The notes: a model not told the origin generated them from the letters alone. 64,000 nucleotides of DNA from Aquilaria yunnanensis (GCA_039654915.1 CM077600.1:37370492-37434491), one strand, 5' to 3'. Counted from the first letter of the stretch, positions 38,601 through 50,406 are shown. Numbers and translations: made by a program.

Positions 38601-38808
38601 TCTGATCCATCAATTCTTTGTAATACCCAAAGAGTCCCTCCATTTCTTGACGTAAAGTTTCGATCTCGATCTCTTTTCGCTCGCCGCTAAGGCTCTCGCA
38701 AAGCCATTTTGCTCTCTTCCGCTTCTGGACCTTCTTAGGTTGATCTTGGGCCCCGATCTTGCTCTCTTTCACCACGTCGACGTCGATTACCAACTTATTG
38801 TCCGCCAT
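32613..38808 (-). CDS. FAS1: Chromatin assembly factor 1 large subunit FASCIATA1
   Basis: Twelve exons on the minus strand: 38808-38329, 37758-37659, 36665-36518, 36444-36321, 36039-35690, 35546-35229, 34347-34266, 34193-34059, 33943-33530, 33283-33146, 32916-32871 and 32779-32613. The sum is 2502 nt, 833 residues, close to the Arabidopsis protein. CAF-1 deposits H3-H4 on newly replicated DNA in the nucleus. The order fits the family: N-terminal part ending in CLWCWE (about 160), a charged K/E/R coiled-coil (about 245-345) followed by a PIP-like QASVMERFLKR, the GIWPKK block (about 500), the acidic DYDIDSDEEWEE region (about 520-580) and a conserved tail with FFSKRCLPP. All junctions keep frame. 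No stops or losses are seen, so the gene looks functional. Confidence 0.95.
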
Positions 38809-38823
38809 TGTTGACGGAACAGC

Positions 38824-38831
38824 AAACCCTA
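38824..38831 (+). promoter_or_regulatory. telo-box in the FAS1 leader
   Basis: AAACCCTA lies 16 bp upstream of the FAS1 ATG. Telo-boxes are known in promoters of plant cell-cycle and translation genes, where they cooperate with other elements. The motif also occurs often elsewhere in this window, so position rather than sequence is the argument. Confidence 0.4.
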
Positions 38832-38959
38832 GCCCGGAATATCAGACGTTCTGCGTTTCCCGGCGGGATCGTGAGAGGCTTTTTTGTTTGTAGGAACTGC
38901 TTTTATGTCTTCATTTTTTTTTTTTTTGTCAATCCTTTTATTGCTCCTTTTTATCTTTA

Positions 38960-39036
38960 TTCCCGCCAGCAGTGAGTGGGAGATTTTTGGCTCCAAAATG
39001 TAAAGTTCGCGCCTCAATTTTTCAGCTCTTCGCGCG
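38960..39036 (-). promoter_or_regulatory. Cluster of three E2F-like sites upstream of FAS1
   Basis: Three octamers fit the E2F consensus TTSSCGSS: TTCCCGCC at 38960-38967, TTCGCGCC at 39006-39013 and TTCGCGCG at 39029-39036. They lie about 150-230 bp before the FAS1 ATG in otherwise AT-rich DNA. FAS1 is an established E2F target in Arabidopsis, so S-phase control is the natural reading. Binding here is inferred. Confidence 0.65.
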
Positions 39037-39479
39037 TGACAGTTTTTCCTCTAACTCGCGTCAAGGGACTTAATCGTGGGGCGAATTGGTTCTTTTCTTC
39101 AATGAAATTTTGTATTTACAATACACACCATAAACTAGTTTGATAATCCGGCTAACCGATGGATACAATATTTCATATTAAAACATGTCAGCTACTTGAT
39201 ATTTAGAAAACAAAGTGAACAATAAGTCATAAAAAAAAATTTAATGCATTGAATATTACAAAATGTAAAAGATGAAAGAAACTCATATATGATAAGAATC
39301 TAATTTTTGAAAATTCAACAATAACATAATATTCCTCTATAAGTTTGATCCTGTGAAAAGTGAAAAGATGGATTAAATGTACAGCAGTGGGCTCAATTGG
39401 GCTAAAATATCTTACATTTAGTTAATGGAAGTGGTAGACGTCAGTATAATATAAGTAGTACTGTATTTGTAAATTAAAA

Positions 39480-39830
39480 GTTAATTCATTTTAACTTAAG
39501 TTAATTTAATTTAAAATAATTTTTATATTTTTATATTTTTTGCTATAGCCAATTTTATTTTAAAGCTAATATTATGTAGATATAATAATTCATTTGAAAG
39601 AAAATTTTCATGATGTTATTAAATTTTTATGATTTTTTATAATTTTAGGCATTAAAAATAAAAAGTTCATAAAAATGTAATAAAATTATATTTTATTAAA
39701 AATTTTTATACCTACATAATATTGAATTTTAAATAAATTTAGTTCCACGTAAAAAAACATATGAAAATAAAAATAAGCCAATTTGAAATAGGTTAACATC
39801 AATACAATATAAAGAGTAACCTGGATGTAA
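39480..39830. mobile_element. AT-rich MITE, copy 2 of a two-copy family
   Basis: It starts GTTAATTCATTTTAACTTAA and ends near 'aacctggatgtaa'. The interior follows the copy at 20305-20645 in the same orientation. It abuts the decayed left end of the copia remnant. Confidence 0.68.
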
Positions 39831-40179
39831 TTGGAAAGCACTTAATAAAATAGGAACTTTAGCTACAAGCGACACTAAAAAGAATGACTATACATATAAT
39901 TTTGAGGAATATAAAAGGAAGTCATAACCTAAAACACATCATTATATATATGTCCCTATGGTTGCTTTCAACTATCCCATTTTGTTGGGGTATACTTGTA
40001 TATAAAGTTTGGTTTAATATCTTTCCCTTGTAAAAGCTTAACATGGCCTTTTAGTTGGCTTTGTGATAGGACTAATCCTGTAAGTGTATAGGGTCAATTG
40101 TAACAAATTTTAATCTCTAAGACAAACCAAAGTATCGATCCCACGAAGAACAGATATTTAATTGTTTAATCCCTTATTC

Positions 40180-43100
40180 AATTCTTGATCCACAACATCA
40201 ATGTGAAAAACAAAAATCACTTTCAATTGGATGTTTCATGCCTTTAAACACATTAAAAGCGACTTGTTCATCTTGCACCCTAAGCTAAAAATGGCCTGCC
40301 CAAAATAAGAAGAATTTCCTTGTCCTATTCTATATCCAACACAACAAAATTAGCAGAAAAAATAAATTTATCCACCTTAACTAAAATATCCTTAATGATT
40401 TTCTATGATAAATTATTGACCTGTTAGTTAACTGTAATGAAATTATTGTAGGTTTAACTTCACCAACACCCAATTTCTTGAAATTTGATAAAGAATTGAT
40501 AGAAGCATTAAATTAATATTAGCTTATAAATCACATAAAATTCTATCAAATTTCAAAATACCAATAGTGCAATGGATAGTAAAATTCCCTAAGTCTTTCA
40601 ATTTCTAAGGTCATTTCTGTTGAATGATAGCTGAGCACTCTTCAATAAGCTTCACAGTCTCATATTCTTCAAGTTTTTTATTTTGTTAGAAAAAATGTCT
40701 TTCATAAACTTTGCATAGCTAGGCATTTCGTTCAAAACATTTGCAACAAAAATGTTAATGTGTAACTTCTTAGAGACTTTAAGAAATTTAGAAAATTGCT
40801 TATCTAATTTTTTTTTTCAATCTTTAGGGAAAAGGGATAAGAGGAACATAAGCCTTAACGAAAGAAGGAAAGTTAGAAGCTCCCGTTTCAGATCAGATTT
40901 CTCTTCTTATTGCTGCTAATTTCTTTCATCATTTCCTCCATTAGAATTCTACCCATCAATTTGTTTGTTATTTTCTTGAAGAACTTTCTCACTCTTGAAA
41001 GTAATTGCTTGAACTTGCTCTTTAAGGTTTTGCTTGGTGTAACTTATAAGTGAATCTGGAACTTTCTCAGCTATTATCTTAACTAACTAGCATACCTGTA
41101 TCTGTAGATTATGAATTGAAGCTTGGTTGAATTGTATAACCTGATCAATCTTTGCATCCATCTTTTTCATAGTGGCCTATTGATTAATAAGATATTGCAT
41201 CATTAATTCTTTCATAAATTACTTTTTCTCTTTTACAAATGGTGGCTGATGTTGAAATTGTTGCTGTTGAAAACCAAGTGGTCCACTTGGCTTTAAGGCA
41301 CTCTTATCATTCCAAAAGCAATTTGGACGATTTCTCTAACCAGGGTTGTAAGTGCTTGAAAATGGGTCATTTCTGGTCTGTCTGTTTGGAAAACCTTTTT
41401 TAACATAATTTATTTGATCAGGTATCTATGTCTCATTAATATAATAATTAGAATTTTCATGAGCTCCCCCATTGTTCATCATCAGTTTCATTTGCTTGGT
41501 TAACTCAACTACTTGTATTGCTAAGTAATGATGAGAAGATACTTTATGAACTGTAGCTCTATTTCCTTTTATAATTTTTGGTTGAAAGTTGGCAGTTAAC
41601 ATGTTACCGCTCTAGGTATTTAAATACAGTGATCAATTTTAGTGAACTCAAGCCCCAGGCAATCCATGTCCTGTAGGCCAAGCAGAACATGTGCACCATG
41701 TTTACCTAAGTGCCCTTCTTGATCATTATGCAAAGATATGTATATTGGTCCAACCATCACACACATATTCACATACAATTTCATCTAGAAGTGATGATGA
41801 TAATGAAATTCTTTATTCCTGGCCAATATGAAATTTGTGTAAAATCCCCAAGTGCATGTACAATCATGTGCATACATGATGCTATTGGTGCATATCTTTT
41901 TTTTTTTTTTCAAACTTTCACACCATGTCCAACTCAAATTCTACCCATGTTCTCCTATGCTCTAAAGGTTTTAAACCATTTAATACCCTTAAACCTTCAT
42001 AGGGAAACAAGTTTGAGACATTAAATCAATCTAAGTTTACAATTATGGATCTTACACTTAACCGGGTAAAAATCACCATATGAATGATGCTCAGCAAAAT
42101 CAGCCAATTTGACAGCCCATAACTCCGACTACAGGGCACCAAATCCAGTGATTCAAAAGCCAAGTTATTCCTCTTGAAGTTTTTTAAGTGTGGTCAAAAT
42201 TTCATAGCCAAATTCTCTATGTACAGAAAGTTATGGTAGCTGGAGTACATGGTATCAAATTTTAGCCACTATTGACCATTATGCCCATACAAAATTTTAT
42301 AATATTCATACACTTTATTTCCAGGGGAAAAACTCACGTGGTAATATCCATATATGTCTTATACACATGGGAAAATGATTCCCTTGACTTTAGAGTCCTT
42401 CTAACCATCATTCATAAAAATGCCATCAAAACAGCCCATAAACACCATATGGACAGCATTATATATACACTTTAAACCACACTCCATTGATCCATATATC
42501 CTTCTCACACTACACATACAACATACCCAAATCATTTACATGCATTGATGCATCATATACATGACAATAACTTAGTTAATACGTACGCTAAGCTTCTTGG
42601 GGAACTTCAAAAGCACTAAGCACTCCAAAAACTTGAAGGGACCATCTACTACGTAAGGCAGAAAGTACCATTACTAAAAATAGCTAATGTGCTCCAAAAA
42701 TCATGAAAATTTCTAATTTACAACTAAACACATAGGAGTTAATATACCTGAAATTTCACAGAGAAATTCATACGATAGCTATTATTTTGAATGCTATCTT
42801 TCAGGTGCTCCTGAAATGGACAGAAATGGGGTAAGTCTCTTTGAAGAAACTTAGTAAAGGCTTATCATTAAAAATTTGAATTCCCAACAACATACTTGAA
42901 ATCCAAAGACATAAAGACACAAAAAAAAAGCACATATACAAAAATATAGCCATCCAAATGCACAAACAAACAGAACACAATCAAATGCAATGCTGGCAGC
43001 AATACATCATTAGGGTTAGTCCATAAACAATCAAATAAACAATATGTAATCACTATGGCAGCCATCGTCAAGTTAATGCTTGCTCTTAGGAGGTTAATTG

Positions 43101-44970
43101 GTCTTAGTTAATACCAACTTGGGCTCTAGAAACCCCTGTAAACACTGTCATCTTAGTGCATGAAAAACAGTAAGGCTGGAACCTTGTTCATGCACTCCCC
43201 TTTAACTCATACTTGGTTCATTGAGCTTTTTGTTCTCTTCCAAGCATGGTCATAGCTTCATGGATGCTTGATCATCATCTTAAGACAGTAAACAACCATG
43301 AAACATGAAGATAAAACTCTTACCTAAGCTGTGAATGCTGAAATCTTCAAGAGGTACACAATAAACCCGAAAACTAGGGTTTTTCTCTTTCTTGTTGCAT
43401 CTGATTGCCTTCCTTTGTGATTTCTTAGGAGATTGAGCTATGGTGGCTATGGAAGCTTATGGATGAGCTAAGGAACAAGTTGTGTCTAGTGGGGGATGAA
43501 AATGGGCAGGAAATGACAAGAGATCAATATATTTTACTTGAATTGATTAGTTTAACCTTAACTCTCCCTTAGGTCATCATAAGTATATTTGAAGCAAAGA
43601 TTTTTTGGCTAATCTTTAACCCACCTTTTTTACCGTAGAACCTGAAAATAAAAGGCTGGGATAATGTTAAAAATGGCCACCTTTGACTATTGTAAAAAAT
43701 ATCTCATCCTTAAGTTATTTTTGTGAACAATTTGTACACCTAGTTGTCATAGGTTCTTAAATAATGGCTTTTCTTTCCTTTATGCAATTCAACCTCAAAA
43801 AATTGCTTCCATACAATTCAAATCCTTCCAAATCTCTTTTTTAGAGTTGTACAATTGAATACCCAAGTATTGAAATCTTGCAATAAGACCCATAGATCAC
43901 TTGTAAAACAAGCAAGCCTTTAGGGCTTCATTTAGTACCAAGTAACCATTGTAATCTTTTAGGGAGATGTAGATTATTCACTTTACCCATCATATTTCAT
44001 TCACTATGGTGAAAATTATGCTATATAATGGTTTATAACTATTATGCCTTTATACTGTATTTTCCCATTTATTGAGGTGGTAACATAACATTTCATAAAT
44101 ATCTTAAATTTCCTTAGCAGTCTTATCTCCCATATAGCCACTTGTAGCAATATCAACAAGTGTCTAACAAGTAGCATTTAGTCCATCATTAAAGAATTGA
44201 ACATGAAGCAGTAAAGAAAACTAATGATGTGGACACTGGTTCAAAAGCAAGTTGAACCTATCCCATTCTTCATAGAATGACTCTCCTTTCATCTACACAA
44301 AGCTATAAATCTGGCTTTGGAGATCAATTGTCTTTTATGGTGAGTAATACTTGGTTATAAATTTGGTGTACATCTTCTCCTATGTATGTAGTGATCCTTT
44401 CGGCAAATTGATCAACCAGCTTTTGGCTTTGTCCTTCAAACAATAAGGAAAATACTTAATTCTCATATCATCCTCTTATAGGCCTTGTAGTGGGGAAGTC
44501 TAAACACAATTGTAAAACTCTCGAATAAAAGACATCGGGTCCTTTGAGCTCATCCCATGAAATGAAGATAGTATGTTGAAATGAATAGTTTTTAGTTCAT
44601 AATTTTGGGTTGCATCATTCAATCTAATGCAGGATGGAAACGCTCAAACAACTAGCCTCTGAATTGACTTGAGATTTATTCTAGGCAGTGAGTACGCTCC
44701 CTTAGGCTGATTAAAGTTATAACCATTATTCTCTTCCTATGTCATCTTCTTTTTTTCCATGCTCTGTTTGCCCGACAAGTTCTTTCAATTTTTAGGTCTA
44801 GAGGAATCAGTTCCGCATTCATGGAACTCTTTGACCTACGAAGGTTCATAAACTATCTGCACACTCAAGAAAAATAACTACTAAGGTAAATCGAGATAAA
44901 AGAAATAATCATAATAAAAATAAATAAAATAAACAAAAAATGAAATAATAACAAACAATTAGATATAGTT
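40180..44970 (-). pseudogene. Athila-type gag and aspartic protease, decayed and interrupted
   Basis: Minus-strand gag starts at the right (about 44400-44970). It continues with QMKGESFYEEWDRFN and CPHH at about 44230-44330, then resumes left of the solo LTR at 41270-41596 (NRATVHKVSSHHY). KKLDKQFSKF follows at about 40790-40820 and MPSYAKFMKDI at about 40690-40730. The retropepsin region ends LGRPFLA at about 40285-40310. Many stops are present. The solo LTR at 41602-44085 splits the frame. After the protease the sequence drops straight into LTR DNA, so the rest of pol is deleted. Confidence 0.82.
41602..44085. mobile_element. Solo LTR, 2.48 kb, inserted in the Athila gag
   Basis: It begins TGTTACC and ends GGTAACA, the usual TG...CA inverted termini. 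The flanks are the exact 5-bp duplication TAACA (41597-41601 and 44086-44090). Removing it together with one duplication rejoins the Athila gag frame. No coding domains were seen in it, so it reads as one long LTR left by recombination. Its parent family was not identified. Confidence 0.82.
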
Positions 44971-44995
44971 GTTCCCCAACAACGGTGCTAAAACT

Positions 44996-46580
44996 TGATA
45001 AGGCTAATTCTGCAAGTGTACATGGTTAGTTGTAGCAAGTTTAATCCCTAAGACAAATCAAGGTATCGATCTCATGAACAACAGATATTTAATTGTTTAT
45101 GAAAAATAAAAGAAATAAGTTCATACTTAAAGGAGTAAAATTAACTAAAATTAAATAAAATTAAACTAAAATTAAACTAAACCAGTGATGAGAATAACGA
45201 ATCGGGAGGAAAACAATTATGGGATAGCTAATGTTTGGGTTTCACATAGCTGAAAGTCTTTCATTTAAATATTTGGATAGATTTTTTTAAGTTATCAACA
45301 ATCACTCTTAATATTACAACTCTTTCTCGAGCAATTGTAACATATTCAATTAACCTATGATTATCTCTCGATCTTTTACATAATTAATCACACTCATTAA
45401 GTTCAAGTTACCACTTTAATAAATCAAAATAAATATATATATGTCTATCATAATTATTATAATTCTATTTTCCCAGTGCACGGATTAAATTTTACCTTTC
45501 GGTACCTAATTCAAATCCCTAAAATAAATTATTCATAGTGATTAAGTATAGATAATATGTATTGTTACAAAAGAAATAGACTAAAATACAACCCAAACAA
45601 ATTAATTAAAATAATTCAAATAGACTATATCCCTAATCCTAATATAAAAATTTAGTCTCTTATGCTAAATTTAACAATAAAATTCAGTAATCTCAAGAAA
45701 AAAGAAGAAGACATGAACAAATAATATCCAAGTTCCAATTAGAAAATAAAAAATAAAAAAAAAGAAAGAAAGAAAGAAGTAAACCGTTTTCCTTTCTCTC
45801 TCTCTTCTCTTTGCTCCGTCCTTGCTCCGGATTCCGTTTTGTCTTCTTCTGGTTCTAATTCACAAATTAGCTCCAATTACTTTTTTTTTTCTTCCGCTCA
45901 GGATTCGCTGCTTTTTTTTTTCTTCCCTTGTCCGATTCGCAACTTTCTCCAATTCCATGCGGCTGCCCTCTCTTTTTTTTTTTTTTTTTTTTATATTTAT
46001 AAGGTTACTAACCCTCAGCCTTTAGCATTTCAAATAACTAAAATATAGTTTGCTTAAAATATAACATAATATTATAAAAATTACTCCCTCCATTCCAATT
46101 TAATTGAAACGTATTCCTTTTTAGAAAGTCTCAAAAAGGTTGAAACGTTTCCTCTTTTGGAAAGTTTAAATAATTAAATAATTATTTTACACAAAACCCA
46201 ATAAAGATTTTTTTTTTAATCTCCACTCAACCTCTTACTGCACAAAACCAAAAAAAGAATCTTTTCTTTTTTAATCATTATTTAAACTTTTACTACATAA
46301 AAAATTAACACAAATTACATACACCTTAATTTCCGTGTCCAGTCAAATGTTTCAATTAATCTGGGATATGAGAGAATTTTTTTCAATTCTAGGTATCCTT
46401 TTACTTTATAATTTCTTACAATCCAATCCTTTTACTTTATAAAAATCTAGTCAACTCCCTTACCAAGATTTATTACCTAAATAAAATAAAAACTAAATAA
46501 GTAAAGATAATAAATCACTTAATTATAATAAAATTAACCTAAAATAGGTATAAAAATTAACACACAAATTAAGTTGATCA
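44996..46580 (-). repeat. 5' LTR of the Athila-type element
   Basis: About 1.3 kb without the inserted MITE. It shares its first 105 bp (plus-strand order) with the left remnant at 40064-40168, with about 80 percent identity by eye. Pyrimidine and poly-T runs occur at 45780-46000. Confidence 0.78.
46082..46368. mobile_element. Stowaway-like MITE inside the Athila LTR
   Basis: It starts TA then CTCCCTCCATTCCAATTT and ends near 'aatctgggata', with inverted subterminal matches such as 'gaaacgt...' and '...atgtttcaatt'. It is the fuller copy of the family seen in part at 13033-13165. A TA target duplication is likely but trivial by chance. Confidence 0.7.
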
Positions 46581-46627
46581 CTTTGGTTCATTGTTACTCC
46601 TAACAACTTTGATATTTGGCTTCAAAT

Positions 46628-47564
46628 TATGGGTGAGTATGGGTCGGGTTGATTCAGTTTTATGGTGGAACCGAACCAACCCGAAATGACCTTAGTTCCA
46701 AAATTTTTCTACCCAACCCAAAACCGAGAACCAAACAGAATCAGAATCATGGTTCTGGGTTTCTCGATTCTGGTTCTCGGGTTTTTCGGTTTATACTATA
46801 TACCTATAACAACACCAAAATTCAATAAATCTACATCCATAATCAGTTTTATGACATATTCAACATAATATACAATTAAATTAATATTTAAATATATGTA
46901 CTTAGATACATTCAAAAGAGTTTAAAATGCTGTTCTTACAAAAATGATTCAAAAGAGTTGCTTGTGAAGTATCTTTTATCTCAACTAGTTTACTTCATTC
47001 CAGTAATTCCAATATTGGTATGACATTCAATATGAAAAATTGAGCCTTTAAGACCATATTCTTCAGTATCAAAACCTAAAGTATGTTGATGTCATAAATT
47101 TTTAATTTTGCATATCATAATTGTGTCATAAAGAGTAGTTTGGAATGAAAGATCGAAAGCAAAATGACTTAAAAGTGGTGGGTCTATGAAACAAAATGAT
47201 TTAAGTAAATATGGAGAAATTTTGTAAATGATCCCACAACTTTCATACTGTTTCAATTTAGCACATCAGTTTAAGAGTTTAATATAAAAACACAAAATAA
47301 CCATCATATACTTCAAATAAATGTGTGTGTGTGTGTGTGTGGATATATTAGTAATACTATAATTTTTATTATATAATTATATATATATTTCGGGTTCATT
47401 TTCACCTTGGGTTGGTTCCATATGGAACCAAAACCAACCCAAAAACCGTCGGTTCTCCTATATGTGGAACCAACCCGAGAACCATGATCAATTTTTACCC
47501 AACCCAACCCCATGAGGGTGGTTCGGTTTTAGTTTCAGGTTTATCCAATCCATGCTCACCCCTA
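46628..47564. mobile_element. 937-bp non-autonomous hAT element, copy 2
   Basis: Termini are TATGGGTGAGTATGGG and the complement of CATGCTCACCCCTA. The flanks are the exact 8-bp duplication CTTCAAAT (46620-46627 and 47565-47572). It aligns with the copy at 14352-15314 along its whole length, roughly 90 percent alike by eye, with a few small deletions. It sits inside the copia integrase remnant. Confidence 0.93.
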
Positions 47565-48059
47565 CTTCAAATAGGTTATGGTCAAAATTGAAGATTTTTT
47601 TTGTTAAAATAACAGGTGCATCATTCCAATTTTTCATTAGAAAGGTTTAAGTTGCTATTGTGAAATCAACAACTACTGTAAAAAAATACTGAACACCATC
47701 AATTGATAGGGTTTTATAAGGTCCCCAAAAGCCTACATGAACAAGTTTAAGAGAAGGGATAATGAGTTTATTGCTTGAAAGAAAAGGTGCTCAAATGGCT
47801 CGTTGTTAGAGGATAAACTATACACTTCTTACATGTAGTTTATGTCAATATGAGATAAATTAGGGATGGTAGCAAACACCCATATGATGGGTGACACAGC
47901 CTTTGATTCCACAAGCTTACAGAATCAAGTTCAATGCCCTTGATAGAAGTTACACTGCTGGTAATGTCATTATTGTTCAAGAAATTCTTCACTCTTTTAA
48001 TAGGAATAAAGGAGAAAAACTACCATCACTCTTTTAATATACAGATAACTTGTTCATTT

Positions 48060-48490
48060 CAAATAACATGAAAATTATTTTGTTCTCTTAAAAAATAATG
48101 TGTAAAAGTGTTTAAGTATTCAAAAGAATATGTGAAAGTGTCTGAAGTAATATGCAGATAATTTACTATTTTTAAAAATAAATAAAGAGTGTGAAACAAT
48201 AAGTATTGTGTCAATAACAATGCGTAAAAATGTTTAAAGTAATATATAAAAGTGTTTGAGTAATATACAAATAAGTTATTACCTTTGGAAATAAAGGTAT
48301 CCAAAATAATAAGTAAAAGTGTCTCAATGAATATATAAAAGTGTCAAACTACATATGTAAAAGTTTTTAAAGCAATATTCAGGTAATTTGTTATCCTCAT
48401 AAATAAAAGTATCTAAAGTAATAAGTAAAATTTTTTAAATAAATATGTAAAATTGTCTGAAAATTATATAAGTGTCTAAATCAATATGTA
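48060..48490. repeat. Degenerate two-level AT-rich tandem repeat
   Basis: A short unit near 'aaagtgtctaaagtaatatg' (about 22-24 bp) recurs about fifteen times. A longer period of roughly 115-120 bp is marked by 'agataatttacta', 'aataagttattacc' and 'ggtaatttgttatcc'. No coding meaning. Confidence 0.7.
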
Positions 48491-50406
48491 ATACTGGATT
48501 TTTGGTATGATAGATCATTGAGATGCAAATGCGATCTCTTCATCAACTTCCAGAATTTGCTGCAGAAATCAGTGAGCATGACATGAGGTGGTTTTTTATT
48601 GTTACTGCCATTATGGAATGTAATTAAATAGATGAGGCAGTGTTACGAGATAACCATCAACCTCAATCACAGGTAGAGTGGCGAAGATGTTGACTTCCCT
48701 AAATCTATTATAGACGTTCCTAAATGGTGACAATGGCAAGAAATGAAGAAGGGTTTGTGATTTGGGAAAGACAACGTTCACGATCTAATGAAGACAAAAA
48801 ATCACGACAAACACCTAGATCAGTTGACTTTTCTAGTGATGATAACATTGTCACCGAAAACATTGTTGGAGGCGGCGATGACTGGAGAAACTGAAGTTTT
48901 ATAATCTGGAAGCGAAACTGTTAGCGATTGGTGAAGACGAAAACACGCATTTGAAGTAGGGCAGACAATAAAAATTAGTCAGGAAAATTACCTAAACCTC
49001 TTAAGGTACAGGTTAACATACACTTGTGCCCTTCCAGTTTCATATACCTACACTTACCCTTTCTGAAAATTTAATTTTATTAATCACCATTAAAATAAAA
49101 AAAGGAACTAGTTATTTTTACCTTCATAGCTTTCTTCCTTAAAAATGTTGCTCAACCAACTTGTACATCTAACAATCTGGACCCCGTCCTATACTAGACC
49201 CATCCCCATCTGTGAACTATTTTTTCTAATTCACCATAAGCAGGAGGTTGGGTTGCAGAGCGACGTCAGTGACTTGGATTGGATTCGTTGCCTTAATCGG
49301 TCCATTCCCTCACAATCTTTGGATTCATTGCCTTAATCAAGCCTATATTCACGGGCACCACATCGACTTCTGGTAGATGAACAAGAAGCAAGTCATGATT
49401 TGTTTCTGATCGAATCGACAAACAAACAACAATTATGAGTGTCTCCTTCTACGAACCCATATCTCAGGTGGCCTTTTTTCAGTCTCAATGGGCTTTGTCT
49501 CCAATTGGAATCAAAGACGATGTGGGTTCTTAAATCATATCTCATTCTTACTATCTGGCGCCACTCTTCCCCCAACACCAAAATTCTCTGAACTGTTCCT
49601 TGGCCCAACCCTTGAGACTGACTTCCCTCTCATCTTTGATATAGTCTCTCCATCAGCACTGCCAAGTGCCAATTCTAAGGATGACATTAACGTCTCTGAA
49701 AACTGAGCAACCTGATCTAACAGATGAATTGAACAGTCCGACCTTCGGACTTTCGTCACAATCTTCCCTTTAGTCGAAGGAGCATGCATAGTCTGGTCAG
49801 AGAACTCTAACTGCGACAAACCCAGGGAAAATTGGCTCAAACTCTAGGACTGCCCAGTAGCTGAGCTCCTAGCTGACGACTTCCCGATGGATGACCTTCG
49901 AGTGGTGAATTTGAAAGGCAAAGTGGCCGTCAGGTCAAAGGCATGGATTAGAGAATTGGTTGTCAAGTACAGAGAGATTTCTAGGATTGGAAATTTAAAA
50001 TTAGAGAAAAACTGAAAGATTGATTGGAGAGTGGAGTAATTAATGGAGCGAGTGATGAATTTGAAATGGAAATGGAAAGAAAGATGTGAGAGCTTAGTTG
50101 AATATTAAAGAGCTTAAATGGGAAGAAACGATTTTGGGGAGACGGGGAGGGATGGAGGAGACATGCTGTAAAGTTTTGGGGGCAAAGTTATCAAGCAAAA
50201 AAGTTTTAGAGACAAATGGAGTATATGCTTAGAGAGCCGTTAGGGCATGAGTTATATATATGAAAAATTATGGGTAAATACTTAAAAAATATAAGTAGTT
50301 ACAATTATAAAGGAGGAGCACACAAGACAGGCACGCAGGCCAAATCTTCCACCTTTGCTGGACTCAGGAGCACACTTGCCCTTCTGACATATCGAAACAA
50401 ACAAAC
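48491..50406. other. Intergenic DNA, no recognised gene
   Basis: Moderately AT-rich. Open frames at 49488-49706 (plus) and 49535-49840 (minus) overlap each other and match nothing I know. 'cctaaacctcttaaggta' at 49000-49020, followed by 'cacttgtgccc', resembles the end of a long-TIR element, but I found no partner end. Confidence 0.4.

Larger units (their letters stand above)
40064..46580 (-). mobile_element. Ty3/gypsy Athila-type retrotransposon, internally deleted
   Basis: Both ends match: TGATAGG at 40064 and GTTGATCA ending at 46580. The flanks are the exact 5-bp duplication CTTTG (40059-40063 and 46581-46585). The right (5') LTR runs 44996-46580 and contains a MITE. Next to it a primer-site-like TAGCACCGTTGTTGGGGA (minus, 44973-44990) resembles the tRNA-Asp-type site of Athila/Tat elements. 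Only about 105 bp of the left LTR remain (40064-40168). Gag and protease are recognisable; reverse transcriptase, RNase H and integrase are absent. Confidence 0.88.
39900..47900 (-). mobile_element. Ty1/copia remnant, outermost layer of the nest
   Basis: Only integrase-core pieces survive, split by two later insertions. Minus-strand translation at 47700-47880 shows a GFWGPY piece and DGVQYFFTVVVDFT. A segment at about 46590-46627 reads KVVRSNNEP. The sequence resumes left of the Athila element at about 39950-40058 with PQQNGIVESNHRD. These follow the order of a copia integrase (WGP, then RSDNG-like, then PQQNG). Stops are frequent, and no LTRs, gag or reverse transcriptase were found. Confidence 0.8.

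Noticed and set aside
45822..46048. Phe-rich open frames (poly-F)
   Set aside because: They come from poly-T runs in the Athila LTR.
49020..50250. A long-TIR element spanning this stretch
   Set aside because: The left sequence looks like such a terminus, but the reverse complement of the right side does not match it.
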